A DNA stretch of 15,048 bases, taken from positions 1 to 15,048 of the forward strand of contig CAKKSJ010000400.1 in NCBI GenBank assembly GCA_919902965.1, in the 5' to 3' direction. Shown here piece after piece: positions 8,615 to 15,048 of this stretch (position 1 is its first letter; every line of letters begins with the position of its first letter). The translations under genes were made by a program, and so were the position numbers. The notes under the pieces were generated by a model. That model searched no databases, had not been told where the DNA came from, and saw only the letters and a list, made by a program, of their open reading frames with translations. The DNA is from Burkholderiales bacterium. Its GTDB lineage: Bacteria > Pseudomonadota > Gammaproteobacteria > Burkholderiales > SG8-39.

Positions 8615-10537
8615 TCATAGCTTTCCGCGGCGCGCCTGCTTCATCACGAAGCGTCCGGGATCCAGCGCATCGGCCAGATCGCCCTCCAGCGGCAAGGGCT
8701 CGCCTTCGATCAGGCTCGCCAGCAGTTCGCCCGCAAGCGCCGCCCACACCAAACCACGCGAAGCGTAGGCCGTTGCGCAATAAAGCCCGTTGCGGCGCGG
8801 CAAGTCCGCCAGATCGGCGCCGGACAGCGCCTTCTTATGCGCACGTGCCGCGTCCACGTCGGGCAGCGCGCCCACCAGGGGCAGGTGGTCCGGTGCAGCG
8901 CAACGAAAGCCCACCGCGCCATCGAGTTGCGCCGCATCGGCCAGCACGCGCGCCTGCGGCAGCATTTGCGCGAGGCGTTGCAGATTTTCTGCATGACTTT
9001 GGACCTGCGGCTCGGGATCGCTGTTGTCGCGCTCGTAAGTGCTGCCGGTCACGATCACGCCGTCCAACGCGGGCAGCACATAACCGGAACCGGTGAGAAC
9101 CGCGCGGGGAGCGCGCATGGCCGCATCGGGCAGATAGCTGACCTGTCCGCGCGTCTGCTGCAGAGGCTGCGCGACGGGAGCGAGACGCGCCGCATCGTTC
9201 GAATTCGCGAGCACCAGCACCGGCGCGGCGGCGATGCGTTTGCCCGCTGCGTCCAGCGCCTGCCAGCACCCGCCCGCGTAGCCGATGCTCTCCACCCTGG
9301 CGCCGAAATGCGCCTGCAAGCCGGGTCCGGCCGCGGCGATTTGCGCGGCTATCAGGCTCAGCGGGCGCATCCAACCGGCGCCCGGATACCACCAGCCGCC
9401 GCTGACCAGTTCGCAGCCGGCATGCAGTTCGGCTTCGCCGCGCGCGAGGTATTGCAGGAAACCGGCAGGAAAGTCCATCGCCGCGACTGCCGCGATCATC
9501 CTCTGTTCCTGCTCGGCATCGCCGGCGAGTTGCAGCACGCCGCAACGCGACCAGGTCAGTTCCAGCCCTGAGCGCTCCAGCGCGAGCCAGCGTTCGATGG
9601 CGTACAGATAGCCGTTGCGCGCAGTGCGCGACAGAATGCAGTCGTCGCGTGATATGTGCGGATGAAACACCCCGGCGTACTTTGCCGGCGCCTGTGCATC
9701 GGGCAGCGCGCGGCTTTCGATCAGATCGATGTGCCAGCCACGCCGCGCGAGATGCTCGCAGATTGCCGCCCCGGCGATGCCGGCGCCGATCACTATCGCA
9801 TGGCGCTTGCCGCGCGCGCCTGCCAAGGCCTGCGCACGCCACGGCTGGTAAGTGCCGCGCAGCATTTCACGCTTGCGCCCGTAGCCGGGACATTTCTCCA
9901 TGCGGAATCCTGCCGCCTCCAGCGCTTCGCGCACCGGGGTCGCGCTGGAGTAGGTTGCAACCGTGGCGCCCGGGCGCGCAAGGTTTGCAAGGCTTTGCAT
10001 CAGCGCCGGCAACCACATGTCCGGGTTGAGCCGGGGCGCGAAACCGTCCAGGTAATAAGCGTCGGCGCCCAGACGCAAGCGCGGCGCGAGTTCGCCCACA
10101 TCGCCGAAGGCCAGCGTCAGCGTCAACGCTTCGTCTTCGAAATGCAGGCGGTGCAGTCCGGGTACCAGCGGCGGCCAGGCATTCTGCAATTGTCCGGCCA
10201 GGGGCGCGAATTCACTGTAACGCCGGTGCAGCGCCGCCAGCGCCTCGCGATCGTAGGGATGCTTTTCGATGGAAACGTAATGCAGCCGTTCGCAGCGCGC
10301 CGGATCGGCGCGCCAGGCGCGCCAGGTAGCGAGAAAATTCAGCCCCAGTCCGAAACCGGTCTCGACGATGGTGAACACCCGCGCACGCGCCCAGCGGCGC
10401 GGCAGGCCGTTGCCGGCGATAAATACCTGCTGCGCCTGGCCGGGGCCGGATTCCGCACTGTGATACACGTCGCCATAGACGGGCGAGTACGGCGTTCCTT
10501 CAGCGTCGAACGCGAGTTCTGCCGGGACTAGGCGCAT
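8615..10537 (-). CDS. mnmC: Bifunctional tRNA mnm5s2U34 methyltransferase / FAD-dependent cmnm5s2U oxidoreductase MnmC
   Basis: MnmC finishes the 5-methylaminomethyl-2-thiouridine modification at the wobble position of several tRNAs. The C-terminal oxidoreductase removes the carboxymethyl group using FAD, and the N-terminal methyltransferase then adds a methyl group from S-adenosylmethionine. This 640-residue protein has both halves. The methyltransferase contains ETGFGLGLNF at 59-68 and DGFAPRLNPDMW at 164-175. The oxidoreductase has the dinucleotide motif GAGIAGA at 251-257 and ends with the SRGLVWAALAGELLAS segment near 593-608. E. coli MnmC is slightly longer (668). The opening around EGTPYSPVYGDVYHS is the normal family N-terminus, which supports the ATG at 10537. 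No strong ribosome binding site is seen; it starts 24 bases after the DUF3443 gene, so read-through from upstream is plausible. It has no functional link to the hydroxylases. Confidence 0.96.
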   Translation of the reverse strand: MRLVPAELAFDAEGTPYSPVYGDVYHSAESGPGQAQQVFIAGNGLPRRWARARVFTIVETGFGLGLNFLATWRAWRADPARCERLHYVSIEKHPYDREALAALHRRYSEFAPLAGQLQNAWPPLVPGLHRLHFEDEALTLTLAFGDVGELAPRLRLGADAYYLDGFAPRLNPDMWLPALMQSLANLARPGATVATYSSATPVREALEAAGFRMEKCPGYGRKREMLRGTYQPWRAQALAGARGKRHAIVIGAGIAGAAICEHLARRGWHIDLIESRALPDAQAPAKYAGVFHPHISRDDCILSRTARNGYLYAIERWLALERSGLELTWSRCGVLQLAGDAEQEQRMIAAVAAMDFPAGFLQYLARGEAELHAGCELVSGGWWYPGAGWMRPLSLIAAQIAAAGPGLQAHFGARVESIGYAGGCWQALDAAGKRIAAAPVLVLANSNDAARLAPVAQPLQQTRGQVSYLPDAAMRAPRAVLTGSGYVLPALDGVIVTGSTYERDNSDPEPQVQSHAENLQRLAQMLPQARVLADAAQLDGAVGFRCAAPDHLPLVGALPDVDAARAHKKALSGADLADLPRRNGLYCATAYASRGLVWAALAGELLASLIEGEPLPLEGDLADALDPGRFVMKQARRGKL

Positions 10538-10561
10538 GCGCGCGAACGCGGGGTGTTGGCT

Positions 10562-11791
10562 TTAGAAAGCGACATAAGGCCCGGGACCGGCGGGGGTGCC
10601 GGCACCTTCTATCGCCGTGTACACATTGCGACCGTAAAAGAAGGGCAAGCCCCAGTTGAAGCTATTGGCGACGAAGGGCGCGCCCACGTTCCCGTACGCG
10701 GCAAAGCCCGGACTGGCCGCGACCAGGCTGCCCGCATTGGCGATGCTGAAATCGACTGTTGCGCTTGCGCCGTTCCTGCCCTGTAGCGCGGCAGAGCCGT
10801 TGATGGTCGACGCGGGACAATAGAATCCGGGCGCCGCGGTAGTGCTGTCGCAGACGGTGATGTTGTCCGAAAAGAACAATCCGTTGGAACCGCTGTCGAA
10901 AAAGCTCGCCGTGTAACTGCTGCCCTTGTACAGCGTGGTGAAATTGCCGTTGCCCGGATCCACGCCCACGACCCTTGCCGCCCCGAGCCCGTTGTTCGCC
11001 TGTGTGCCTATGCCGAAAACCAGCGCGCCGCTCACACTCGCAGCGCCGCCGGCCGGCACCGACGGCAGCTGGATGAGGACACCATTATTGTTGACGGCAA
11101 ACATCGCTACCGGATTCTGCACCTGCTGCGCCAGCGCGACCGATGTCTGCAGGCAAACGAAAGGCGAGCTGCAAGCGTAGTACATGCCCTGGTTGTTAGG
11201 CCGGGCGCAGGCGCTGCCGCAATCCTGCCGGAACACGCTCACGCCCAGTATTCCGTTGGCGCGCAAATCCTGCACGCTGTTCCTCGACGCGCCGGTGGCG
11301 GCGCAGCGGGCCGGCACCCCGGGATAATTCGGATCGCCGATCACCTGGATCGGCAGCGAACTCGCCTGTTCGCCTGCGAGTTTCAGGTCCGCCAGCTTGA
11401 CCGGGCCCCAGGTGTAGCCGTCCACAAATTGGGCGCATTCGATCAGCGCTGTGCCATTGGCATCGACCTGCTGTTGCAGCGCCAGCGAAGCTGCCAGCGC
11501 GGATGACAGGACGCGCAGTCCGCTGGACCCGGTATCGACGACAATATTGTCTATGGTCTGACAGTTGCTACTGCTGCCGGGCGCGCACAGCGTGACTTTG
11601 GTAAACGCCAGATTGATGTTGTTTGCCAGTCCGGAATCGACCGAAATCGGGTGCACATTCGCCGCCGCAGGCACGCTGGTATTGGTGCTAGCCGCAACAG
11701 GCGCCGCGGCGGTGTCGGCGCCCCCGCCGCCGCCGCAGCCCTGCATCAGGGTGAGCGCAGCAAGCAGTAGCGTCCTAAGCCAATGGCGCAC
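10562..11791 (-). CDS. DUF3443 family lipoprotein with pepsin-like double Asp-[Thr/Ser]-Gly motifs
   Basis: This 409-residue protein starts at a GTG (11791). It opens with a signal peptide ending MQGC, an acceptable lipobox with Cys19, then a Gly/Ala/Ser-rich linker, so it is probably a membrane-anchored lipoprotein. I recognise it as DUF3443, a family of unknown role usually paired with DUF2844. Several segments follow the order seen in pepsin-type aspartic proteases: VDTGSSGLRVL (D86), GILGV at 180-184, FFDSGSNGLFF (D299), and a C-terminal GLPFFYGRNVYTAIEG near 381-396 that resembles the pepsin segment before its last strand. Eleven or so cysteines in the mature part suggest disulfides and an extracytoplasmic location. 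Protease activity is inference. The gene follows DUF2844 by 11 bases and precedes mnmC by 24. Confidence 0.85.
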   Translation of the reverse strand: MRHWLRTLLLAALTLMQGCGGGGGADTAAAPVAASTNTSVPAAANVHPISVDSGLANNINLAFTKVTLCAPGSSSNCQTIDNIVVDTGSSGLRVLSSALAASLALQQQVDANGTALIECAQFVDGYTWGPVKLADLKLAGEQASSLPIQVIGDPNYPGVPARCAATGASRNSVQDLRANGILGVSVFRQDCGSACARPNNQGMYYACSSPFVCLQTSVALAQQVQNPVAMFAVNNNGVLIQLPSVPAGGAASVSGALVFGIGTQANNGLGAARVVGVDPGNGNFTTLYKGSSYTASFFDSGSNGLFFSDNITVCDSTTAAPGFYCPASTINGSAALQGRNGASATVDFSIANAGSLVAASPGFAAYGNVGAPFVANSFNWGLPFFYGRNVYTAIEGAGTPAGPGPYVAF

Positions 11792-11802
11792 GCGAGCGGG
11801 CC

Positions 11803-12255
11803 TTACTTGATTTCTTCCGCGAAAACACCGCGCGGCAACATCGATGCAACATAAGCGCGGCCGAAGTAGGCGCGCATATGCCCGCCGCTTTGCGCCACGA
11901 ATCCGGCGGGCTGCGTTGCGGGCGCGCTGCTCCCGGCGCCCCGATTCCTCATCGCCGCCACGTAGGCGTCGAAATAGCGTCCGAGCACTTGCTGCAGGTC
12001 CGGAATCGACGGCCCCTGCCAGGACACGGCAAACACCATCCCCGCCGGCGACACATATTCATTGACCGTAGTGCCGGAAGACAGCTGCAGCTGGTGAACG
12101 CTGAATTTTGCGGTGCTGCTGATCGTGAGCCCGGCCTGCAGCTGCGCTTGATCGGCCGACACGGAGCTCGCGTCCTCGCCCAGCGTCGCCGCCGCGGGTA
12201 CGCATAGCGCCAGCAAAACCGCAGCGAGTCCGGCACGTCGGAATTTCAATCGCAT
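11803..12255 (-). CDS. DUF2844 family secreted protein
   Basis: This 150-residue protein has a clear signal peptide (RRAGLAAVLLALCVPAAA, cleavage near residue 23) and a mature part typical of DUF2844: ATLGEDASSVSADQAQLQA, then LSSGTTVNEYVSPAGMVFAV, WQGPSIPDLQQVLGRYFDAY near 79-98, and GGHMRAYFGRAYV near 124-136. The frame is open 50 codons further upstream, but only the ATG at 12255 puts the signal peptide at the N-terminus, and it has GGGAG six bases before it; the longer start is rejected. The function of the family is unknown to me. It is typically found next to DUF3443, as here (11 bases apart), so the two probably act together outside the cytoplasm. It begins 37 bases after the FAD subunit of the second hydroxylase, with no visible terminator between. 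Confidence 0.88.
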   Translation of the reverse strand: MRLKFRRAGLAAVLLALCVPAAATLGEDASSVSADQAQLQAGLTISSTAKFSVHQLQLSSGTTVNEYVSPAGMVFAVSWQGPSIPDLQQVLGRYFDAYVAAMRNRGAGSSAPATQPAGFVAQSGGHMRAYFGRAYVASMLPRGVFAEEIK

Positions 12256-12292
12256 CTGTTTCTCCCTGCCCCGCACTAACTGTACACCGGCG

Positions 12293-13315
12293 CTAGAGTT
12301 CCTGCCGCGCGATGCGCAGGCGCTGCGGGCGCATGTCGTCGCCGCGTATTTCGCGCAGTGCATAGGCGACGAAACTGGATACGACTTCCTTGCGCCAATA
12401 GACATCCATATCGGTATTGTCCATGGGCTTGGCCCTGGAAGCGGCCAGGGTCGCGGCCTCGGCGATCAGCTCGTCCGTGAGCTTTTTGCCCACGAGGAAC
12501 GCGCTCGCCTTGCCGGCGACGATCGGTTGCGAGGCCACCGCGCCCAGTACCAGGCGCGCTTCTTCGACCGTCCCATCAGCCGCCGTGCGCAGCGCTGCAG
12601 CCACACCCAGCAGCGGAAAATCGAAAGACCCGCGCCGGCGCAGCTTCCAGTACGTGCTCTTCCAGCCGGCGCAATCCGGCAAGACCACCTCGGTCAGGAT
12701 TTCGTCCGGCTTGCGCGTAATGTAGTCCATGCCGTCGTTGTTATACAGGCTGGCGAGCGCAAGCTCGCGCTCGCCTTCGGCCGAAACCAGACGCACCTTC
12801 GCGTCCAGCGCGATCAGCGCCGGCGCGGTATCGGTCGAAGACACCGCGAGGCAGCGCTTGCTGGCGGTCGCAACCCAACAGGTCTTGCCCTCCTTCTTCA
12901 TGCAGTAGCCGATGGCCTCGCGCCAATCCTCATTCTGGTTGTAGTAGTTGCAGCGCGTATCCAGGCACAGATTGCCGCCCAGCGTGCCCATATTGCGCAA
13001 ATGCGGCGAGGCCACCTGCGCGGCCGCCTGATACAGGCCGCGATATTTTTCGCGCACGGCCTGGGCATTCACGACTTCGGTAAGCGTGAGCCCGGCGCCC
13101 AGCGTGAGGCCGGAACCATTGGATATTTTCTTCAGTCCCTCGACCCGGCTGAGCGAAATGAGCGTCGCCGGCGTCTGCTGGCGGCGCTTCATATTGGGCA
13201 GCAGATCGGTGCCGCCGGCGATGAGCATGCCGCGCGGCCCTTCGCCCGCGAGCATGCGCGCGGCTTCCGCCACGCTTTTCGGCGACTGATATTGGAACCA
13301 CGGCAGGCGCATCAT
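12293..13315 (-). CDS. Molybdenum hydroxylase FAD subunit with [4Fe-4S] loop (4-hydroxybenzoyl-CoA reductase beta-like)
   Basis: This 340-residue protein is an FAD subunit of the xanthine oxidase family. FAD motifs are IAGGTDLLP at 32-40 and MGTLGGNLCLDTR at 109-121. Directly after the second motif comes an insert of about 40 residues with Cys at 117, 122, 138, 146 and 155. This is the place and pattern of the extra [4Fe-4S] cluster in the beta subunit of 4-hydroxybenzoyl-CoA reductase, which lets that enzyme run in the reductive direction with ferredoxin as donor. The rest (SSTDTAPALIALDA, then a C-terminal flavoprotein domain) fits the same family. The ATG at 13315 overlaps the stop of the catalytic subunit by four bases (ATGA); a second ATG follows at once. 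It is about 40 residues longer than the other FAD subunit here because of the insert. The substrate is not proven. Confidence 0.92.
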   Translation of the reverse strand: MMRLPWFQYQSPKSVAEAARMLAGEGPRGMLIAGGTDLLPNMKRRQQTPATLISLSRVEGLKKISNGSGLTLGAGLTLTEVVNAQAVREKYRGLYQAAAQVASPHLRNMGTLGGNLCLDTRCNYYNQNEDWREAIGYCMKKEGKTCWVATASKRCLAVSSTDTAPALIALDAKVRLVSAEGERELALASLYNNDGMDYITRKPDEILTEVVLPDCAGWKSTYWKLRRRGSFDFPLLGVAAALRTAADGTVEEARLVLGAVASQPIVAGKASAFLVGKKLTDELIAEAATLAASRAKPMDNTDMDVYWRKEVVSSFVAYALREIRGDDMRPQRLRIARQEL

Positions 13316-15048
13316 GATGCCGCCCTTTCCATGCGTTTGTTCGCAGGCTTCCTTTCCGGCATTTTGCTTTCGGTGCCATCGCCGCCTTCGCCTGGCGGAA
13401 TGACGAAAGTCGGCGCTACATAGGGCACATCGGGGAAATGATCCGGTCCGACGCGCGGGTTCTTGCCTGCGCGCTTCAGGTGCAGCGCGCGCAGGATTTT
13501 CTCGGGCGTGATCGGCACTTCGTCGATGCGCACGCCGACCGCGTCGAACACCGCATTCGCGACCGCCGGCATCACCGGCAGCAGCGGCCCCTGGCCGACC
13601 TCCTTGGCGCCGAAGGGGCAGTTCGGGTCCGGGTCCTCGATCAGATAGACCTCGACCTCGGGCATGTCCAGCGAAGTAATGCTTTTGTATTCGAGCAGCG
13701 AGGGAATCTTGTGCACCAGCGCGTTGGAAAGTTTGGGGGGCAGGCGCCGGAACACCTGCTCTTCCATCAAGGCTTCGCCCAGCCCCATGTAGACGCCGCC
13801 GATCACCTGTCCGCGCGCAAGCACCGGATTCAAGGCTCGGCCGATATCGTGCGCTATCCAGATCTTGGGCACGGTAATCCAGCCGGTATGCTCGTCGACT
13901 TCCACCTCGACCACACAGGCAGAGAAAGAATACGCCGGCGACGGACCCGCGCCCGCAGCCTTGAACTTGCCCGGCGGCTTGGGCGGCGTGTAGGAGCCGA
14001 CCGTGCCGAGCGTGCCGAACTTGGTTTCAGCGTAGACGACCGCCTCGGCAAAGCTCATGCTCTTGTTGGCGTCGCCCGCCGCGAACACGCGCCCCTGCGA
14101 AAGCACGATGCTTTCCGGCAGCACTTCGAGTTGTTCCGCCGCCGCGCTGACCAGCATGTCGCGCGCGCGGCCCGCGGCCTGCAGCGCCGCGTTGCCCATC
14201 ATCAGGGTTACGCGGCTCGAGTACGAACCGAGGTCGATCGGCGTGATGCCGGTATCGCCGGTGATGCAGCGCACTTCCTTGGTGCTGATGCCCAGGGTTT
14301 CCGCGACGACCGCGGCGAGCACATCGTCCGAGCCCTGACCGACTTCGGTCGCGCCGCAGAATACCGTCACCTGGCCGCTGCGATCCAGGGAGAGCTGCAC
14401 GCCCGTATGCGGCATTTTGTTCCAGTAGATCGAAACGCCCGCGCCGCACATGTACGAAGCGCAGGCAATGCCGACCCCGCGGCCTTGGGGCAGCTTGCCG
14501 TGCGTTTGCTTCCAGCCGGAACCCGCGACCACCTGACGGATGCATTCTGCGAGGCCGTTGCTGCCGATCTTGAGCCAGCTCGCGGTGAGCGTATTGGGCT
14601 TGGTGACCATGTTGAGGCGCAGCTGCGCCGGATCGAGTTTGAGTTTTTCGGCGATTTTGTCGAGCTGGATTTCCTGGCCGAAGCGCGGCTGCGGCGTGCC
14701 GTGGCCGCGCTTGGGACCGCAGGCAGGCTTGTTGGTAAACACCCTGCAGGCGTCGAACTTGAAGCGCGGCAGCTCGTAGGTCAGCGGCGTCAGCACGCCG
14801 GTGTAAATCGTGCTCGCCGCGCCGTGGGAACCGTACGCGCCGCCGTCGAGCAAGGTCTGCAGGTGCATGCCTGTCAGCTTGCCGTCTTTGCTCACGCCAG
14901 TGCGGAATTTCATCAGCACCGGGTGCCGGCCGCGGTGCAGGTAGAACACTTCTTCACGCGTCAGGCAGATTTTCACCGGCCGGCCCAGCACGAGCGCCGC
15001 TTTGGACACCACTATTTCATGATTCGCCGGATCGCACTTGCCGCCGAA
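13312..15048 (-). CDS. Molybdenum hydroxylase catalytic (molybdopterin) subunit, 4-hydroxybenzoyl-CoA reductase alpha-like, 5' end cut by window
   Basis: The last 578 residues of a catalytic subunit are present. The frame is open to the right edge, where it begins in FGGKCDP, the end of the GGGFGGK molybdopterin motif, so roughly 200 residues are missing. Other family features are EEVFYLHRGRHPVLMKF, CGPKRGHGTPQPRF, VGQGSDDVLAAV, and LGSYSSRVTLMMGN. The usual catalytic Glu motif reads KEVGQG, with Gln (CAG on the coding strand, codon 13591-13593) where Glu is expected. A tail of about 50 residues follows the normal end. The stop overlaps the FAD-subunit start by four bases, so the two form one complex. 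The [2Fe-2S] subunit is not downstream and is probably beyond the right edge. Similarity to the fused enzyme at 4466-7495 is clear in protein and partly in DNA, so the two are paralogs. Confidence 0.93.
   Translation of the reverse strand, partial: FGGKCDPANHEIVVSKAALVLGRPVKICLTREEVFYLHRGRHPVLMKFRTGVSKDGKLTGMHLQTLLDGGAYGSHGAASTIYTGVLTPLTYELPRFKFDACRVFTNKPACGPKRGHGTPQPRFGQEIQLDKIAEKLKLDPAQLRLNMVTKPNTLTASWLKIGSNGLAECIRQVVAGSGWKQTHGKLPQGRGVGIACASYMCGAGVSIYWNKMPHTGVQLSLDRSGQVTVFCGATEVGQGSDDVLAAVVAETLGISTKEVRCITGDTGITPIDLGSYSSRVTLMMGNAALQAAGRARDMLVSAAAEQLEVLPESIVLSQGRVFAAGDANKSMSFAEAVVYAETKFGTLGTVGSYTPPKPPGKFKAAGAGPSPAYSFSACVVEVEVDEHTGWITVPKIWIAHDIGRALNPVLARGQVIGGVYMGLGEALMEEQVFRRLPPKLSNALVHKIPSLLEYKSITSLDMPEVEVYLIEDPDPNCPFGAKEVGQGPLLPVMPAVANAVFDAVGVRIDEVPITPEKILRALHLKRAGKNPRVGPDHFPDVPYVAPTFVIPPGEGGDGTESKMPERKPANKRMERAAS

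Noticed and set aside
9656..10531. 291-residue open frame on the + strand
   Set aside because: It lies opposite mnmC, which is complete and well conserved; no motif or ribosome binding site supports it.
11803..12405. Longer version of the DUF2844 protein (start at 12405)
   Set aside because: The extra 50 residues overlap the FAD-subunit gene and would bury the signal peptide; the start at 12255 has its own ribosome binding site.

Overview
The window is GC-rich chromosomal DNA, most likely from a betaproteobacterium of the Burkholderiales/Rhodocyclales type. This rests on dense coding with long antisense shadow frames, a full-length fused MnmC, a TRAP transporter, and a DUF2844-DUF3443 gene pair that I know mainly from Burkholderia-like genomes. 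The taxonomic call is inference.

Left block (+ strand, 1-4195): a probable uptake and catabolism operon. It holds the end of a TRAP small permease, a TRAP large permease, a beta-hydroxyacid dehydrogenase-type oxidoreductase, a small GlcG/HbpS (DUF336) protein and a metallo-beta-lactamase-fold hydrolase. Gaps are short and every gene after the first has a ribosome binding site or an overlapping stop/start. The substrate cannot be read from sequence; an organic acid is the simplest guess. A convergent gap (4196-4465) follows, with two strong GC hairpins and a short decayed piece of a short-chain dehydrogenase.

Middle block (- strand, 8396 down to 4466): a two-gene molybdenum hydroxylase operon. 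An FAD subunit is followed, one base after its stop, by a 1009-residue protein that fuses the two-[2Fe-2S] electron-transfer domain to the molybdopterin catalytic domain and ends in a Lys/Ala/Arg-rich tail.

Right block (- strand, 15048 down to 8615): a second molybdenum hydroxylase of a different type. Its catalytic subunit is cut by the window edge and overlaps by 4 bases an FAD subunit carrying the cysteine loop that holds an extra [4Fe-4S] cluster in 4-hydroxybenzoyl-CoA reductase. Downstream on the same strand are DUF2844 (secreted), DUF3443 (lipoprotein with pepsin-like motifs) and mnmC (tRNA wobble uridine modification).

The points most worth a second look are the second hydroxylase, which pairs a 4-hydroxybenzoyl-CoA-reductase-type FAD/[4Fe-4S] subunit with a catalytic subunit that has Gln where the family has its catalytic Glu; the unusual domain arrangement of the first hydroxylase; and the two-lobed aspartic-protease pattern in the DUF3443 protein. 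I saw no rRNA, tRNA, CRISPR array, transposase or phage gene.
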